Assembly: GCA_020845475.1 (NCBI GenBank)
Contig: JADLFN010000043.1
Location: forward strand, 18,886-82,885
DNA: 64,000 nt
Direction: 5' to 3'
Source: Planctomycetota bacterium
GTDB lineage: Bacteria > Planctomycetota > UBA8742 > UBA2392
The notes under the pieces are model-generated. The model saw only the letters and a program-made list of their open reading frames with translations, was not told where the DNA came from and did not search any database. Positions 54,784 to 63,335 of this stretch are shown here, piece after piece (position 1 is the first letter of the stretch; each line of letters begins with the position of its first letter). The translations under genes were made by a program, and so were the position numbers.

Positions 54784-56181
54784 ATGCCTGTCGTTGACAT
54801 GCTCATGCCCAAAATGGGCGAATCCATCGCTGAAGCCACCATCGTTGCCTGGCGCAAGAAGCCCGGCGATGCCGTGAAGAAGGACGAGATCATTCTCGAA
54901 ATCTCCACCGACAAGGTGGACAGCGAAGTGCCCGCACCCAACTCCGGCGTTTTGACCGAGTTGCTGTTTGGCGTGGATGCCACCGTCGAGGTCGGCAAGG
55001 TCATTGCCCGCATTGACACTGACGGCAAGGGTGGCGCGGCTGCCGCCCCCGCTCCGGCCAAGGCTGCGGCACCCAGCGCGGCCCCTGCACCCGTGGCAGC
55101 TCATGCCGCACCGGCCGCATCACCTGCCAAGACGCCCGTGGCTGTGGCAACCGGCGGCAGCACGCCCGTGCCGCGCTCGGACGGCAAGCATTTTTATTCG
55201 CCCGTCGTGCGCGCGATGGCCAAGGCGCAGGGCATTTCGCTCGAAGAGATCAGCCAGTTGCCCGGCAGCGGCAAGGATGGCCGCATTTCCAAGCGCGACC
55301 TTGAAGCCTATCTGCTCAATCGCACCGTGCAGCCCGTGGCGCGTATCATGGAAATCGGCTTGGGCGCCGAAGCGGCTCCAGCCGCGAAGGCGGCTCAGCC
55401 CGCTGCCGCATCCGCAACGCCCTTTGGCAACAAGCGCACGCTGGAACAGCTGGGCCTTGATCCCAAGCGCGTCGAAGTCATCAAGATGAGCACCGTGCGC
55501 AAGGCGATTGTCAAAGCCATGCGCAACACGATTGACACCGCTGCGCACGTGAGCCAGGTGCACGAAGTCGATCTCACGAACATCGTCAAGTTCCGTGAGG
55601 CGATCAAGAAACGCTTCGTGGCCGATTACGGCTTCAACCTGACGTACACGAGTTTCTTCATCTGGGCCGCGTGCCGCGCTTTGGAGGCGTTCCCCAAGGT
55701 GAACGCGATGGTCAACGGCGATGAAATCATCGTCAAGAAGTTCGTGAACTTCGGCTTTGCCGTCGCGCTGGATAACGGCGATTTGATCGTGCCCAACATC
55801 AAGAACGCGCAGGACTTGAATCTCGTCGGCATCGCGCGCGCGGTCGATGAGCTCGGCAAACGCGCCAAAGATGGCGGCCTGACGCCCAATGACACGTCAG
55901 GCGGCACGTTCACGCTCACGAACGTGGGCAGCTTTGGCCCGATCATGGGCATGCCGCTGATCAACCAGCCCGAAAGCGGCATCATGGGCGCGGGCAAGAT
56001 CGTGAAGCGCCCGGTCATGGTCACCGAGGATCTCTGGGGCTTCCGCGACATGGTGTACCTGTCGCTCAGCTTCGACCACCGCATCGTCGACGGCGCGCTC
56101 GCGGGCCGCTTCATGATGCACGTCGAAAACGAGCTCCAGAACTTCGACACAAAGAGCACCGGCCTGGAACGGCGCGGCTAA
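54784..56181 (+). CDS. dihydrolipoamide acyltransferase (E2) of a 2-oxoacid dehydrogenase complex
   Basis: A 465-residue E2. One N-terminal lipoyl domain carries the lipoylated Lys in EISTDKVDSEV near residue 43. An Ala/Pro-rich linker follows, then the peripheral-subunit-binding domain (YSPVVRAMAKAQGIS...GKDGRISKRDLEAYL, about 140-180), and the catalytic domain ending with SFDHRIVDGALAGRFM (HxxxDG). The substrate (pyruvate, branched-chain or 2-oxoglutarate) is not fixed by sequence. GGAG lies 6 nt upstream of ATG 54784. LipA, which makes the cofactor, is encoded 1.2 kb downstream. E1 beta is at 16650. Confidence 0.92.
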   Translation: MPVVDMLMPKMGESIAEATIVAWRKKPGDAVKKDEIILEISTDKVDSEVPAPNSGVLTELLFGVDATVEVGKVIARIDTDGKGGAAAAPAPAKAAAPSAAPAPVAAHAAPAASPAKTPVAVATGGSTPVPRSDGKHFYSPVVRAMAKAQGISLEEISQLPGSGKDGRISKRDLEAYLLNRTVQPVARIMEIGLGAEAAPAAKAAQPAAASATPFGNKRTLEQLGLDPKRVEVIKMSTVRKAIVKAMRNTIDTAAHVSQVHEVDLTNIVKFREAIKKRFVADYGFNLTYTSFFIWAACRALEAFPKVNAMVNGDEIIVKKFVNFGFAVALDNGDLIVPNIKNAQDLNLVGIARAVDELGKRAKDGGLTPNDTSGGTFTLTNVGSFGPIMGMPLINQPESGIMGAGKIVKRPVMVTEDLWGFRDMVYLSLSFDHRIVDGALAGRFMMHVENELQNFDTKSTGLERRG

Positions 56182-56199
56182 CTCGCCGACGAGGGTATC

Positions 56200-56703
56200 G
56201 TGCATATCTACACGTGGGCGAGTTTCGGGATCGGAACGGATGAAGAGATCGATGCCGCCGACGCGCTGTACGACGCGGCCGGTGAGGCCTACAGCGCCTA
56301 CCTCAAGGAATTGGTGCGGAGCAGCGATCCCGGCCTTCGAAAGTTCCTGAAGCTGGCGCCCCATGACGCGGAGTTCGTTGCGTTCATCCGCGTCAAACAC
56401 GCTCTACATATCAGGTTCAAACTCGATACGACCAGAGCGTATGCGAAGTACAAGCACCGCTATCACGACGTAACTCTGCTTGGCGCTTGCAATTGGACAG
56501 GAACTGAGCCCAAGGCCGGCGACGTGTGGCTCTACGATGTTTTCGAACGGCTCGATTCTCAACGTATTCGCCTGTCGCTCGTGTTTTGGCGACCACGCGG
56601 CCCGCAGCGTTCGCGCCGCAAACTCTGCGAGTTTGAATTTCGGGACGTAGTGATTCGGCAAACCAAGCCAATCAGGCGGGCGAAGCAATTACACGCAAGT
56701 TGA
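56200..56703 (+). CDS. hypothetical protein
   Basis: A 167-residue protein from GTG 56200 with GAGGG nearby. MHIYTWASFGIGTDEEIDAAD and KHALHIRFKLDTTRAYAKYKHRYHDV suggest an alpha/beta fold with basic surface. GDVWLYDVFERLDSQRIRLSLVFWRP is the strand-rich end. No family is recognised. Composition is less GC-rich than the flanking E2 and LipA genes, and a PIN toxin-antitoxin pair follows, so the block 56200-57432 looks acquired. Confidence 0.5.
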   Translation: MHIYTWASFGIGTDEEIDAADALYDAAGEAYSAYLKELVRSSDPGLRKFLKLAPHDAEFVAFIRVKHALHIRFKLDTTRAYAKYKHRYHDVTLLGACNWTGTEPKAGDVWLYDVFERLDSQRIRLSLVFWRPRGPQRSRRKLCEFEFRDVVIRQTKPIRRAKQLHAS

Positions 56704-56769
56704 GCGTGACGCGCGGCTGCGGTTCATTTTTCTGGGCAAGTCGTACGGCTTGGCCTGCCGGAAGTTACA

Positions 56770-57027
56770 ATGTCTGCGGAGTCAAACATGGACGGCATTG
56801 CAATCAAAGGTCGCATCACGCCAGACCACAAAGTCGAGGGCGAAGCCCCGGCGGACATGCCTCCGGGCGAGATCGATATTCTCCTGATTCCCCGCTCAAG
56901 CAACGGCGCGGGCAACCCCAAACTCATCGCGGCGTTCATCGGCAAGCTTGCTGCGGCCGGCATCAAGGGCCGCACCAAGGAGCAAATTGACCGCGACCTG
57001 GAAATCGAACGAGCTTCCTGGGAGTAA
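56770..57027 (+). CDS. putative antitoxin of a PIN-domain toxin
   Basis: An 85-residue protein (MSAESNMDGIAIKGRITPDHKVEGEAP) directly upstream of a PIN gene, with 3 nt between them. The C-terminal half is helical (NPKLIAAFIGKLAAAGIKGRTKEQIDRDLEIERASW), as in antitoxins that wrap a toxin. No known VapB family is recognised. GGAAG lies 5 nt before ATG 56770. ATG 56788 has its own GGAG at 6 nt and is an alternative start. Confidence 0.6.
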   Translation: MSAESNMDGIAIKGRITPDHKVEGEAPADMPPGEIDILLIPRSSNGAGNPKLIAAFIGKLAAAGIKGRTKEQIDRDLEIERASWE

Positions 57028-57030
57028 CGG

Positions 57031-57432
57031 TTGCTCGTCTATCTTGATAGCTGCGTCGTGATCTACGCCATTGAACAAGCCGCAACGCTTGGAGGGCCCG
57101 TTTTGAAGGCGCTGAACAATTTACCTGCGGGCGCCAAGGCGTTCGTGTCGGATATGGTCCGCATGGAATGCCTGGTTCAACCCATGCGCGAGAACGACCA
57201 AGATCGGATTCAACGCATTCGAGAGTTTCTTGCTTTGTTTGCTCACCGGCCAATCGGCAGTATTGACTTTGAACTCGCAACGAACCTCCGTGCCAAATCT
57301 GGCTTGAGGGTTCCGGACGCCTTGCACCTCGCGACCGCCATCAACGCAGGTTGCGCTCAATTCTGTACCAATGAAGATCGACTCTCAAAATCAACTGACA
57401 AGATTCAATTTCGCAAGTTCAACAAGACATGA
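57031..57432 (+). CDS. PIN-domain toxin, VapC-like
   Basis: A 133-residue protein with a TTG start preceded by GGGAG. The PIN acidic residues are present: Asp in VYLDSCVVIYAIE, Glu in DMVRMECLVQ, Asp in LRVPDALHLATAI and Asp in TNEDRLS. VapC toxins are Mg2+-dependent RNases that cut tRNA or rRNA. The partner gene lies 3 nt upstream. The stop overlaps the lipA start by 4 nt (ATGA), so an essential gene is fused translationally to the toxin operon. Target RNA cannot be told. Confidence 0.8.
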   Translation: MLVYLDSCVVIYAIEQAATLGGPVLKALNNLPAGAKAFVSDMVRMECLVQPMRENDQDRIQRIREFLALFAHRPIGSIDFELATNLRAKSGLRVPDALHLATAINAGCAQFCTNEDRLSKSTDKIQFRKFNKT

Positions 57433-58307
57433 ACGCAGCTCCCCTCAAACGCGGCAAGACCAACCTGGGCCCAAGGCCTGCTTGGTTGCGCGTGACGACG
57501 CCGACTCATGGCAAATTGGCCGAGCTTGATGAAATCGTCTCGCACGAGAAGCTGCATACCGTTTGCGAATCGGCGGCTTGCCCTAATCGGGGTGAATGTT
57601 GGTCGCTGGGCACCGCCACTTTCATGATTCTTGGCAACGTTTGCACGCGCTCGTGCGGCTTCTGCAATGTGCTTTCCGGGCGGCCGAGCGAGCTTGATCT
57701 GGATGAGCCGCGCCGTGTGGCCGCCGCCGTGGCCTCGATGAAGCTCAAGTTTGCTGTGGTCACGAGCGTCAACCGCGACGACCTGAGCGATGGCGGCGCG
57801 AGTATTTGGGTGGCCGCGATTCGCGCCATTCGCGAACGATGCCCGGGCACGGGCATCGAAGTGCTTATTCCCGATTTCCAGGGCAACGAAGCCGCGCTGG
57901 ATATGGTCTTCCGCGCGCGGCCAGATGTGCTCAATCACAACGTTGAAACGGTGCCGCGCCTGTACGTGCCCGTGCGCCCGCAGGCGAATTTCGAGCAGTC
58001 GCTGCGCGTGATCGCGCGCGCGAAGCAAGCGGGCCTGACCACCAAGAGCGGCATGATGCTGGGGCTGGGCGAAGAAATCAGCGAAGTGCGCGATGCGATC
58101 AAGCAATTGCGCGATGCCGGCTGCGACATTTTGACGCTCGGCCAATACCTGCAGCCCGCGCCGGAGAATCTGCAAGTCGCGCGCTACGTGCACCCTGACG
58201 AATTCGCGGAATTGAAAGCGTTCGCACTTGCGCTGGGATTTGGGAAAGTCGATTCCGGCCCGCTCGTACGCAGCAGCTATCACGCCGAAGAAGCCACAAA
58301 GCGCTAG
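57429..58307 (+). CDS. lipA: lipoyl synthase
   Basis: A 292-residue radical SAM enzyme that inserts two sulfurs into octanoyl-E2. It has both clusters: CESAACPNRGEC (C-x4-C-x5-C, auxiliary cluster) and CTRSCGFC (C-x3-C-x2-C, SAM cluster). VTSVNRDDLSDGGASIWV and GLGEEISEV are further signatures, and QYLQPAPENLQVARYVHP is the family tail. It overlaps the PIN toxin stop by 4 nt. It probably lipoylates the E2 at 54784 and possibly other complexes. Confidence 0.95.
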   Translation: MNAAPLKRGKTNLGPRPAWLRVTTPTHGKLAELDEIVSHEKLHTVCESAACPNRGECWSLGTATFMILGNVCTRSCGFCNVLSGRPSELDLDEPRRVAAAVASMKLKFAVVTSVNRDDLSDGGASIWVAAIRAIRERCPGTGIEVLIPDFQGNEAALDMVFRARPDVLNHNVETVPRLYVPVRPQANFEQSLRVIARAKQAGLTTKSGMMLGLGEEISEVRDAIKQLRDAGCDILTLGQYLQPAPENLQVARYVHPDEFAELKAFALALGFGKVDSGPLVRSSYHAEEATKR

Positions 58308-58341
58308 AGCAATTCTTCGTTCCTTCACTCCTCTGCGTTCC

Positions 58342-58347
58342 TAGAAT
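58342..58347 (+). promoter_or_regulatory. -10-like box TAGAAT for a leaderless transcript
   Basis: TAGAAT ends 7 nt before ATG 58355 and no Shine-Dalgarno sequence is present. The spacing equals that of the box at 29444. No clear -35 box is seen. Confidence 0.4.
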
Positions 58348-58354
58348 CACAGCC

Positions 58355-61135
58355 ATGCGAACCAAGGCGGCGCTTCCGATTCTGGTTCTCTTGTTGCTGC
58401 TCTTGCTGGGCGGTGCCTGGGCTGCATTGCGGCCCGAGGGCGCTTCCCCGATTCCGTTCATGGATTCCAGCGCGGCTTCTTCGCGCTCGCCGCGGGTGGC
58501 CACTCGCGACGCCGCCGAGGAAACCTCGGCCCAGGCAAACGCACCACATGACGCCAAGACCCAACCGGAGAAGCCCGGCGTCAAGGCCGCCGAGGGTACA
58601 TCGTCGCCCGAGGATGCAATCAAGGCCGAATCAAAGAACGACCCCGACAAGCCCGGCCCCAAGACTGACGCCAAAACCGACGCCAAGACCGACCCAGCCA
58701 AGGCCGCGCCACAGCCCACCCCAAAAAACCCGACCCCCGCAGCGACCGACGCCAAACCCAAGCCGCGCGCCGTCATTCGCGGCGTGCGCCACCCGCCCAA
58801 CCAGAGCCTGGGCAACGTCAAGCCGCAGGCGCGCAAGCTCAAGGAAGAAGCCGGCAAAAAGTCGCTCGATGCCGTCACGCCGCAGGTCAAACAAGACCGG
58901 CGCGGCTTGCTGGGCCGCTACTACGCGTTCCAGTCGAACCCGGTTGACGAACTGGCCGACCCGAACAAGCCCGCGCTCGAAAGCCGCACCCCGGGTTTGA
59001 CGCGCATCGACCAGCAGGTGGCATTTCCCAACAAGGGCGCGTTCTCCGATCTGCCCTTTGAACTGGCGAATTTCTTCGTGACGTGGGAAGGCTTTCTGGT
59101 CGTGCCCGCCGATGGCGACTACTGGCTCTTCCTGGGCGCCGACCTGGGCGGGCGAGTGGTGCTCGATTCCGAGACCGTGCTGCTCAACGACATGTTCAGC
59201 GATTACATCGAAGTCAGCACCGTGATCACGCTGACGGCCGGCCTGCACCCCCTGCGCATCGAATACGCCGAAGGCCGCAACGGAAGCGTCGTCGCCGACC
59301 TGTGCGCGTGCAATTTCATGTATGTGCCCACGGGCAAGTCTCAGCCCGTGCCCGTGCCGCCCGAGATGCTGCTGCTGCCCGAAAGCCTCTGGAGCAGCGC
59401 GGCCCCGATCATCGACCGTATCTCGCCCAAAGAAGCCGAGATCGGCGCCGAGGTGGTCGTCTTCGGGCATAACTTTGTCGCCGACGGGCTAGATTCAAAA
59501 TCGCCTGAGGCGCTGGCCTCGTGCAAGGTAGATATCAACGGCCAGGCCGCGCCCGTGCTTGATGCCTCGCCGACCATGATCAAAGTGCGCGTGCCCATTG
59601 GCGCGAGCACGGGCAAACTCACCGTGCGCAAAGGCGAGATCCCCTCCAACAGCGTGGATTTCAAGGTCAGCACGCAATTCGGGCTCTTCGCAAGCTGGCA
59701 TGACCTGCCGGGCTGGAGCAATTACGACTTTGTCGAGCCCGGCACGCGCGAGCCTGACCTCACGCGCCTGGAACGCGAGTGGCAATTCGCCAATCGCAAC
59801 GAGCTTGACCTCGAATTCCGCCAAAACCCGCTGGCTTGCCGCTGGGAGGGCAAGCTGGGAATCCCGTCAACGAATACACAGGGCGGAGTGCTTCCCCCGT
59901 CGGATACTGATCAGCCGCCCGGTGGCGGTGGCCCGTTCCCCGCGCGCCTGGTGCGTTTTCGCTGCGAAGGCCGGCTGCGCGTGACGCTGGGCGCCGAGAC
60001 GAAATCCAGCCCGCCGCCCACGGGCGAATCCTCGGGCCAGACGGTGCTCGATTTCGCCGTGCCCTATGGCGAGGAAACGTATCTGCCCCTGACCATCGAC
60101 TTCACCAACGACAAAGGCGCCGCCAGCCTGACCATCGTTTGGGCCGCGGCCGGCAGCGGCGACGAAGCGCAGGTGCTGATCAACGCGCCCGTGAACTTTG
60201 GCGAGCAATTGCCAGAGCGGCTTTTCTTCCCGCCCGTGGTGCCGCCCAAGCCGCCGAAGATCATCAGCGTGACGCCGATCGTGGCCGAGAACGCACCGCC
60301 CGTACAATTGCCCTATGACGCCGACACGAACCGGCCCAGCGTGCGCGAAGGCCAGCAGTTCAAGCTCGTGGTCGAACTCTACGGCAGCGCCGAAGTGCGC
60401 GCACAGCCACTGACGCTGAGCATCGATGGCCGCAAGATTGAATTCACCCTCGATACCGAGTTGCGCGAGAGCGAAAAATCGCTCGAAGGCACCGAGCGCC
60501 GCCACCTCATCTGCACGCTGCCCACAGGTTGCGGCGAGGGCAAAATGGCCGCGCGTTTGAGCATCGTCCAAAGCGAGCCCTTCTACATCGACGTCACCAA
60601 CAAAGGATTGATCGCCTACCTTTACGATTTCCCCAACGGCGGCGGCTACACACAACTGCCGGATTTCGGCCCCCTGGCCTGCTTCAAGGTGCGCAAGGAC
60701 GGCTGGATCAACTTCGAGAACGCCAATTTTCTCAACCTGCCCTTCCCCGCGGAAACCTTCGGCATCGAGTATTACGGCGCGATCATCATCGAAACCGAGG
60801 GTGACTATGTGTTCACGGGCCGCAGCGATGACGGCATCCGCGTCTGGATCAACGACCAGGTCGCCGTCGTGGACGACAACCTGCACTACCAGCGCGAGAT
60901 GAGCGGACAGCCCATGCGGCTGACCCCCGGCGTTTACACCTTCAAAGCCCAGTTCTTCGAGAACAACGTGCACGAGGTGTTTGTGCTCTACTTCGAGGCC
61001 AAGGACGCCCAGGGCAAAGTAATTCTGCCCAAGCAGGTCATCCCCAAGCGCCTTTTCACCTGGGACCAGCACCCGCCGCTACCGGACAAATCCAGCACCG
61101 GCAAACTCGCCGACGGCTCCGCGCCTCAGGGATAA
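58355..61135 (+). CDS. large secreted PA14/IPT-domain protein
   Basis: A 926-residue exported protein. The N-terminal helix ([20 protein letters not shown]) is an uncleaved anchor or signal. Residues about 30-170 are a disordered Lys/Pro/Asp linker with [12 protein letters not shown] repeats. A PA14-like beta domain follows ([41 protein letters not shown]). An IPT/TIG domain starts at about 350 ([20 protein letters not shown]). A third domain and a second PA14-like domain ([41 protein letters not shown]) end the protein. PA14 domains bind carbohydrates, so a surface adhesin or glycan-binding role is likely. It lies 47 nt after lipA. Confidence 0.8.
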   Translation: MRTKAALPILVLLLLLLLGGAWAALRPEGASPIPFMDSSAASSRSPRVATRDAAEETSAQANAPHDAKTQPEKPGVKAAEGTSSPEDAIKAESKNDPDKPGPKTDAKTDAKTDPAKAAPQPTPKNPTPAATDAKPKPRAVIRGVRHPPNQSLGNVKPQARKLKEEAGKKSLDAVTPQVKQDRRGLLGRYYAFQSNPVDELADPNKPALESRTPGLTRIDQQVAFPNKGAFSDLPFELANFFVTWEGFLVVPADGDYWLFLGADLGGRVVLDSETVLLNDMFSDYIEVSTVITLTAGLHPLRIEYAEGRNGSVVADLCACNFMYVPTGKSQPVPVPPEMLLLPESLWSSAAPIIDRISPKEAEIGAEVVVFGHNFVADGLDSKSPEALASCKVDINGQAAPVLDASPTMIKVRVPIGASTGKLTVRKGEIPSNSVDFKVSTQFGLFASWHDLPGWSNYDFVEPGTREPDLTRLEREWQFANRNELDLEFRQNPLACRWEGKLGIPSTNTQGGVLPPSDTDQPPGGGGPFPARLVRFRCEGRLRVTLGAETKSSPPPTGESSGQTVLDFAVPYGEETYLPLTIDFTNDKGAASLTIVWAAAGSGDEAQVLINAPVNFGEQLPERLFFPPVVPPKPPKIISVTPIVAENAPPVQLPYDADTNRPSVREGQQFKLVVELYGSAEVRAQPLTLSIDGRKIEFTLDTELRESEKSLEGTERRHLICTLPTGCGEGKMAARLSIVQSEPFYIDVTNKGLIAYLYDFPNGGGYTQLPDFGPLACFKVRKDGWINFENANFLNLPFPAETFGIEYYGAIIIETEGDYVFTGRSDDGIRVWINDQVAVVDDNLHYQREMSGQPMRLTPGVYTFKAQFFENNVHEVFVLYFEAKDAQGKVILPKQVIPKRLFTWDQHPPLPDKSSTGKLADGSAPQG

Positions 61136-61141
61136 CGCATT

Positions 61142-61207
61142 GTGCTTCGTGTTACGTGCTTCGTGCGACGGGGTCTTGCGGGATCCGTAGCACGAAACAC
61201 GAAGCAC
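61142..61207. repeat. CGTGCTTCGTG inverted repeat
   Basis: GTGCTTCGTGTTACGTGC (61142-61159) faces GCACGAAACACGAAGCAC (61190-61207) with one mismatch in 18 bp. It fills the gap before ribBA and ends 11 nt before its -10-like box. Confidence 0.8.
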
Positions 61208-61217
61208 GTTTTCGCGA

Positions 61218-61223
61218 TATACT
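61218..61223 (+). promoter_or_regulatory. -10-like box TATACT for a leaderless ribBA transcript
   Basis: TATACT ends 6 nt before ATG 61230 and no Shine-Dalgarno sequence is present. It is the same hexamer as at 29444. No FMN riboswitch fold is apparent upstream. Confidence 0.45.
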
Positions 61224-61229
61224 GTGCCC

Positions 61230-62507
61230 ATGACCGAACGCCACTCCGTGCTCAGCCCCATTACCGACGTGCTCGACGACCTGCGCGCGGGGCGCCCCGT
61301 GATCATGGTCGATGACGAAGACCGCGAAAACGAGGGCGACCTCGTCATCGCCGCCGAAAAAATCACGCCCGAGGGCGTCAATTTCATGGCACGCGAAGCG
61401 CGCGGCCTCATTTGCCTCTCGCTCACCAACGAGAAGGCGGATGCGCTCGATCTGCCCCTGATGACCCAGCGCAACGAATCCGGCTTTGGCACCGCGTTCA
61501 CCGTCAGCATCGAGGCGCGCGTGGGCGTCACGACGGGCATTTCCGCCGCCGACCGCGCGCACACGATTCTCACGGCGATCAAACCGGACGCAAAGCCTCG
61601 CGATCTCGTTAAACCCGGCCACGTGTTTCCGCTGCGCGCGCGCGACGGCGGCACGCTGGTTCGTACGGGGCAAACGGAGGGCAGCGTCGACCTGTGCAAG
61701 ATCGCGGGCATGCAGCCGGCGGCCGTGATCTGCGAAGTCATGAAAGATGATGGCGCCATGGCCCGTCTGCCCGATTTGGTGCAATTCGCCAAGAAGCACT
61801 CGCTCAAGATCGTAAGCGTGGCCGACATCGCGCGATTCCGGCTGCTCAACGAGCGCATCGTCAAACGCATCAGCGGTGCCCGCATGCCCACATTCGCGGG
61901 CTATTTTGACGTTCACGTGTACACCAGCCTCGCCGACGGCGGCGAGCATCTCGCCCTGTGCCACAACATTAAACCCAGCGACCTGCGAGGCCCCGAGGAC
62001 GATTACGCAAACGAGCCCGTGCTGGTGCGCGTGCACAGCGAATGCCTCACGGGCGACGTGTTCGGCAGCGCGCGCTGCGATTGCGGCTCGCAGCTCCACG
62101 CGGCCATGCTGCAAGTGCAGAAAGAAAAGCGCGGCGCGATTGTCTATCTGCGCCAGGAAGGGCGCGGCATCGGGCTCATCGAGAAGATCAAGGCCTACGC
62201 GCTGCAGGATCAGGGCTATGACACCGTCGAAGCCAACGTGCTGCTGGGCCACAAGCCCGACAAGCGCGAATACGGCACCGGCAGCCAGATTCTCGCGGAT
62301 CTCGGCATCAAGAAGCTGCGGCTGCTCACGAACAACCCCGCCAAGCGCACGGCCATCAGCGCCTACGGGCTGGAAATCGTCGAGCGCGTGGCCATCGAGA
62401 TGCAGCCCACGGAAGAGAACAATTTCTACATGCGCACCAAGCGCGAAAAAATGGGCCACATCCTCGAACTGCCCAAGGACTCCGGCCGGCACAAGAAGCA
62501 GTCGTAG
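61230..62507 (+). CDS. ribBA: bifunctional 3,4-dihydroxy-2-butanone-4-phosphate synthase / GTP cyclohydrolase II
   Basis: A 425-residue enzyme of riboflavin synthesis. The RibB half has [20 protein letters not shown] (metal-binding acids) and [12 protein letters not shown]. The RibA half has [20 protein letters not shown] (three Zn-ligand Cys: C-x10-C-x-C), RQEGRGIGL and [12 protein letters not shown]. The first half makes DHBP from ribulose 5-phosphate, the second opens GTP. Fusion is common in many bacteria. ATG 61230 is preceded by a TATACT box at 6 nt, which suggests a leaderless message. No other rib genes are in the window. Confidence 0.95.
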   Translation: MTERHSVLSPITDVLDDLRAGRPVIMVDDEDRENEGDLVIAAEKITPEGVNFMAREARGLICLSLTNEKADALDLPLMTQRNESGFGTAFTVSIEARVGVTTGISAADRAHTILTAIKPDAKPRDLVKPGHVFPLRARDGGTLVRTGQTEGSVDLCKIAGMQPAAVICEVMKDDGAMARLPDLVQFAKKHSLKIVSVADIARFRLLNERIVKRISGARMPTFAGYFDVHVYTSLADGGEHLALCHNIKPSDLRGPEDDYANEPVLVRVHSECLTGDVFGSARCDCGSQLHAAMLQVQKEKRGAIVYLRQEGRGIGLIEKIKAYALQDQGYDTVEANVLLGHKPDKREYGTGSQILADLGIKKLRLLTNNPAKRTAISAYGLEIVERVAIEMQPTEENNFYMRTKREKMGHILELPKDSGRHKKQS

Positions 62508-62579
62508 TGCTCGGTGGCAAGGCAACGGCATCTCACGCAGAGCTCGCAGAGGCGCAGAGAACATCAAACAGGATCCAAC

Positions 62580-63335
62580 ATGAACCGTCTCAATCAAACG
62601 GGCCTAGTTGTCGGCGCGATTTGCGTCGGATGCCTGCTGTTGATCGGCTCCGCATGGATGGCCGAACGCTCCGCCGCGCAGTCGTACGGCCCCGCCGTCG
62701 GTAACGCGCCCGCCGGCCCGCGCAAGAACCAGCCCTACAACGATGCGGGCGAGGCGCAGAGCAACAGTCCCCCGCGCGACCCCATTCCTGATGACGAGAG
62801 CGTTTGGGAGGACTACAAAAACCTCGAAAAGTCGCCCCGCTTCAAGGACCGCCCGGGGAACTACCCGGCTTTGTTCGCCCTCTACGATTTCATCGACGGC
62901 ATGTACCAAGTGCGACCCGAGTACCGAAGCGTGGGATTCCCGCTTTACTTCGACGGCGGCGACCCAGCTATCGAGTCGAAACAGTCCTTGGACAAAAAGG
63001 TCAGCGAGTACGAAGAAAGCATTCGAAAGAGCGGCACGAAGAAAAGGAACAAGATTCGCCAGTACAACCTCGTAATCAAGGAACTGCATTTCATCGATCT
63101 TGATGAGGGCGTTCCGCTGCCGCCTCTCAATGAATCCAAGTTGACAGAACGTCGGGATGCGCGTGTGACCGAGATTCGAAGAAGGCACACGGGCCATGTC
63201 CTGCTGGTGCGCGCATTGGAGGAGTTTCAATCGCTGGAATCCAAGAAGATCGAAGGCGGCGAAGAGGGCAACTACCACTGGTACATGCTCGCACTCACCA
63301 AAGAGGGTTGGAAAGTCGTCTGGTACGACAAATAG
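62580..63335 (+). CDS. secreted or membrane-anchored hypothetical protein
   Basis: A 251-residue protein with one N-terminal hydrophobic helix (TGLVVGAICVGCLLLIGSAW) and AGGA 6 nt before ATG 62580. A low-complexity linker (NAPAGPRKNQPYNDAGEAQS) is followed by an alpha/beta domain (NYPALFALYDFIDGMYQVRP, YHWYMLALTKEGWKVVWYD). No family is recognised. The C-terminal strand resembles small NTF2-like domains, which is inference. The gap to ribBA carries CGCAGAG words. Confidence 0.6.
   Translation: MNRLNQTGLVVGAICVGCLLLIGSAWMAERSAAQSYGPAVGNAPAGPRKNQPYNDAGEAQSNSPPRDPIPDDESVWEDYKNLEKSPRFKDRPGNYPALFALYDFIDGMYQVRPEYRSVGFPLYFDGGDPAIESKQSLDKKVSEYEESIRKSGTKKRNKIRQYNLVIKELHFIDLDEGVPLPPLNESKLTERRDARVTEIRRRHTGHVLLVRALEEFQSLESKKIEGGEEGNYHWYMLALTKEGWKVVWYDK

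Noticed and set aside
61136..61229. FMN riboswitch before ribBA
   Set aside because: The gap is a simple CGTGCTTCGTG inverted repeat; none of the RFN core sequences is visible.
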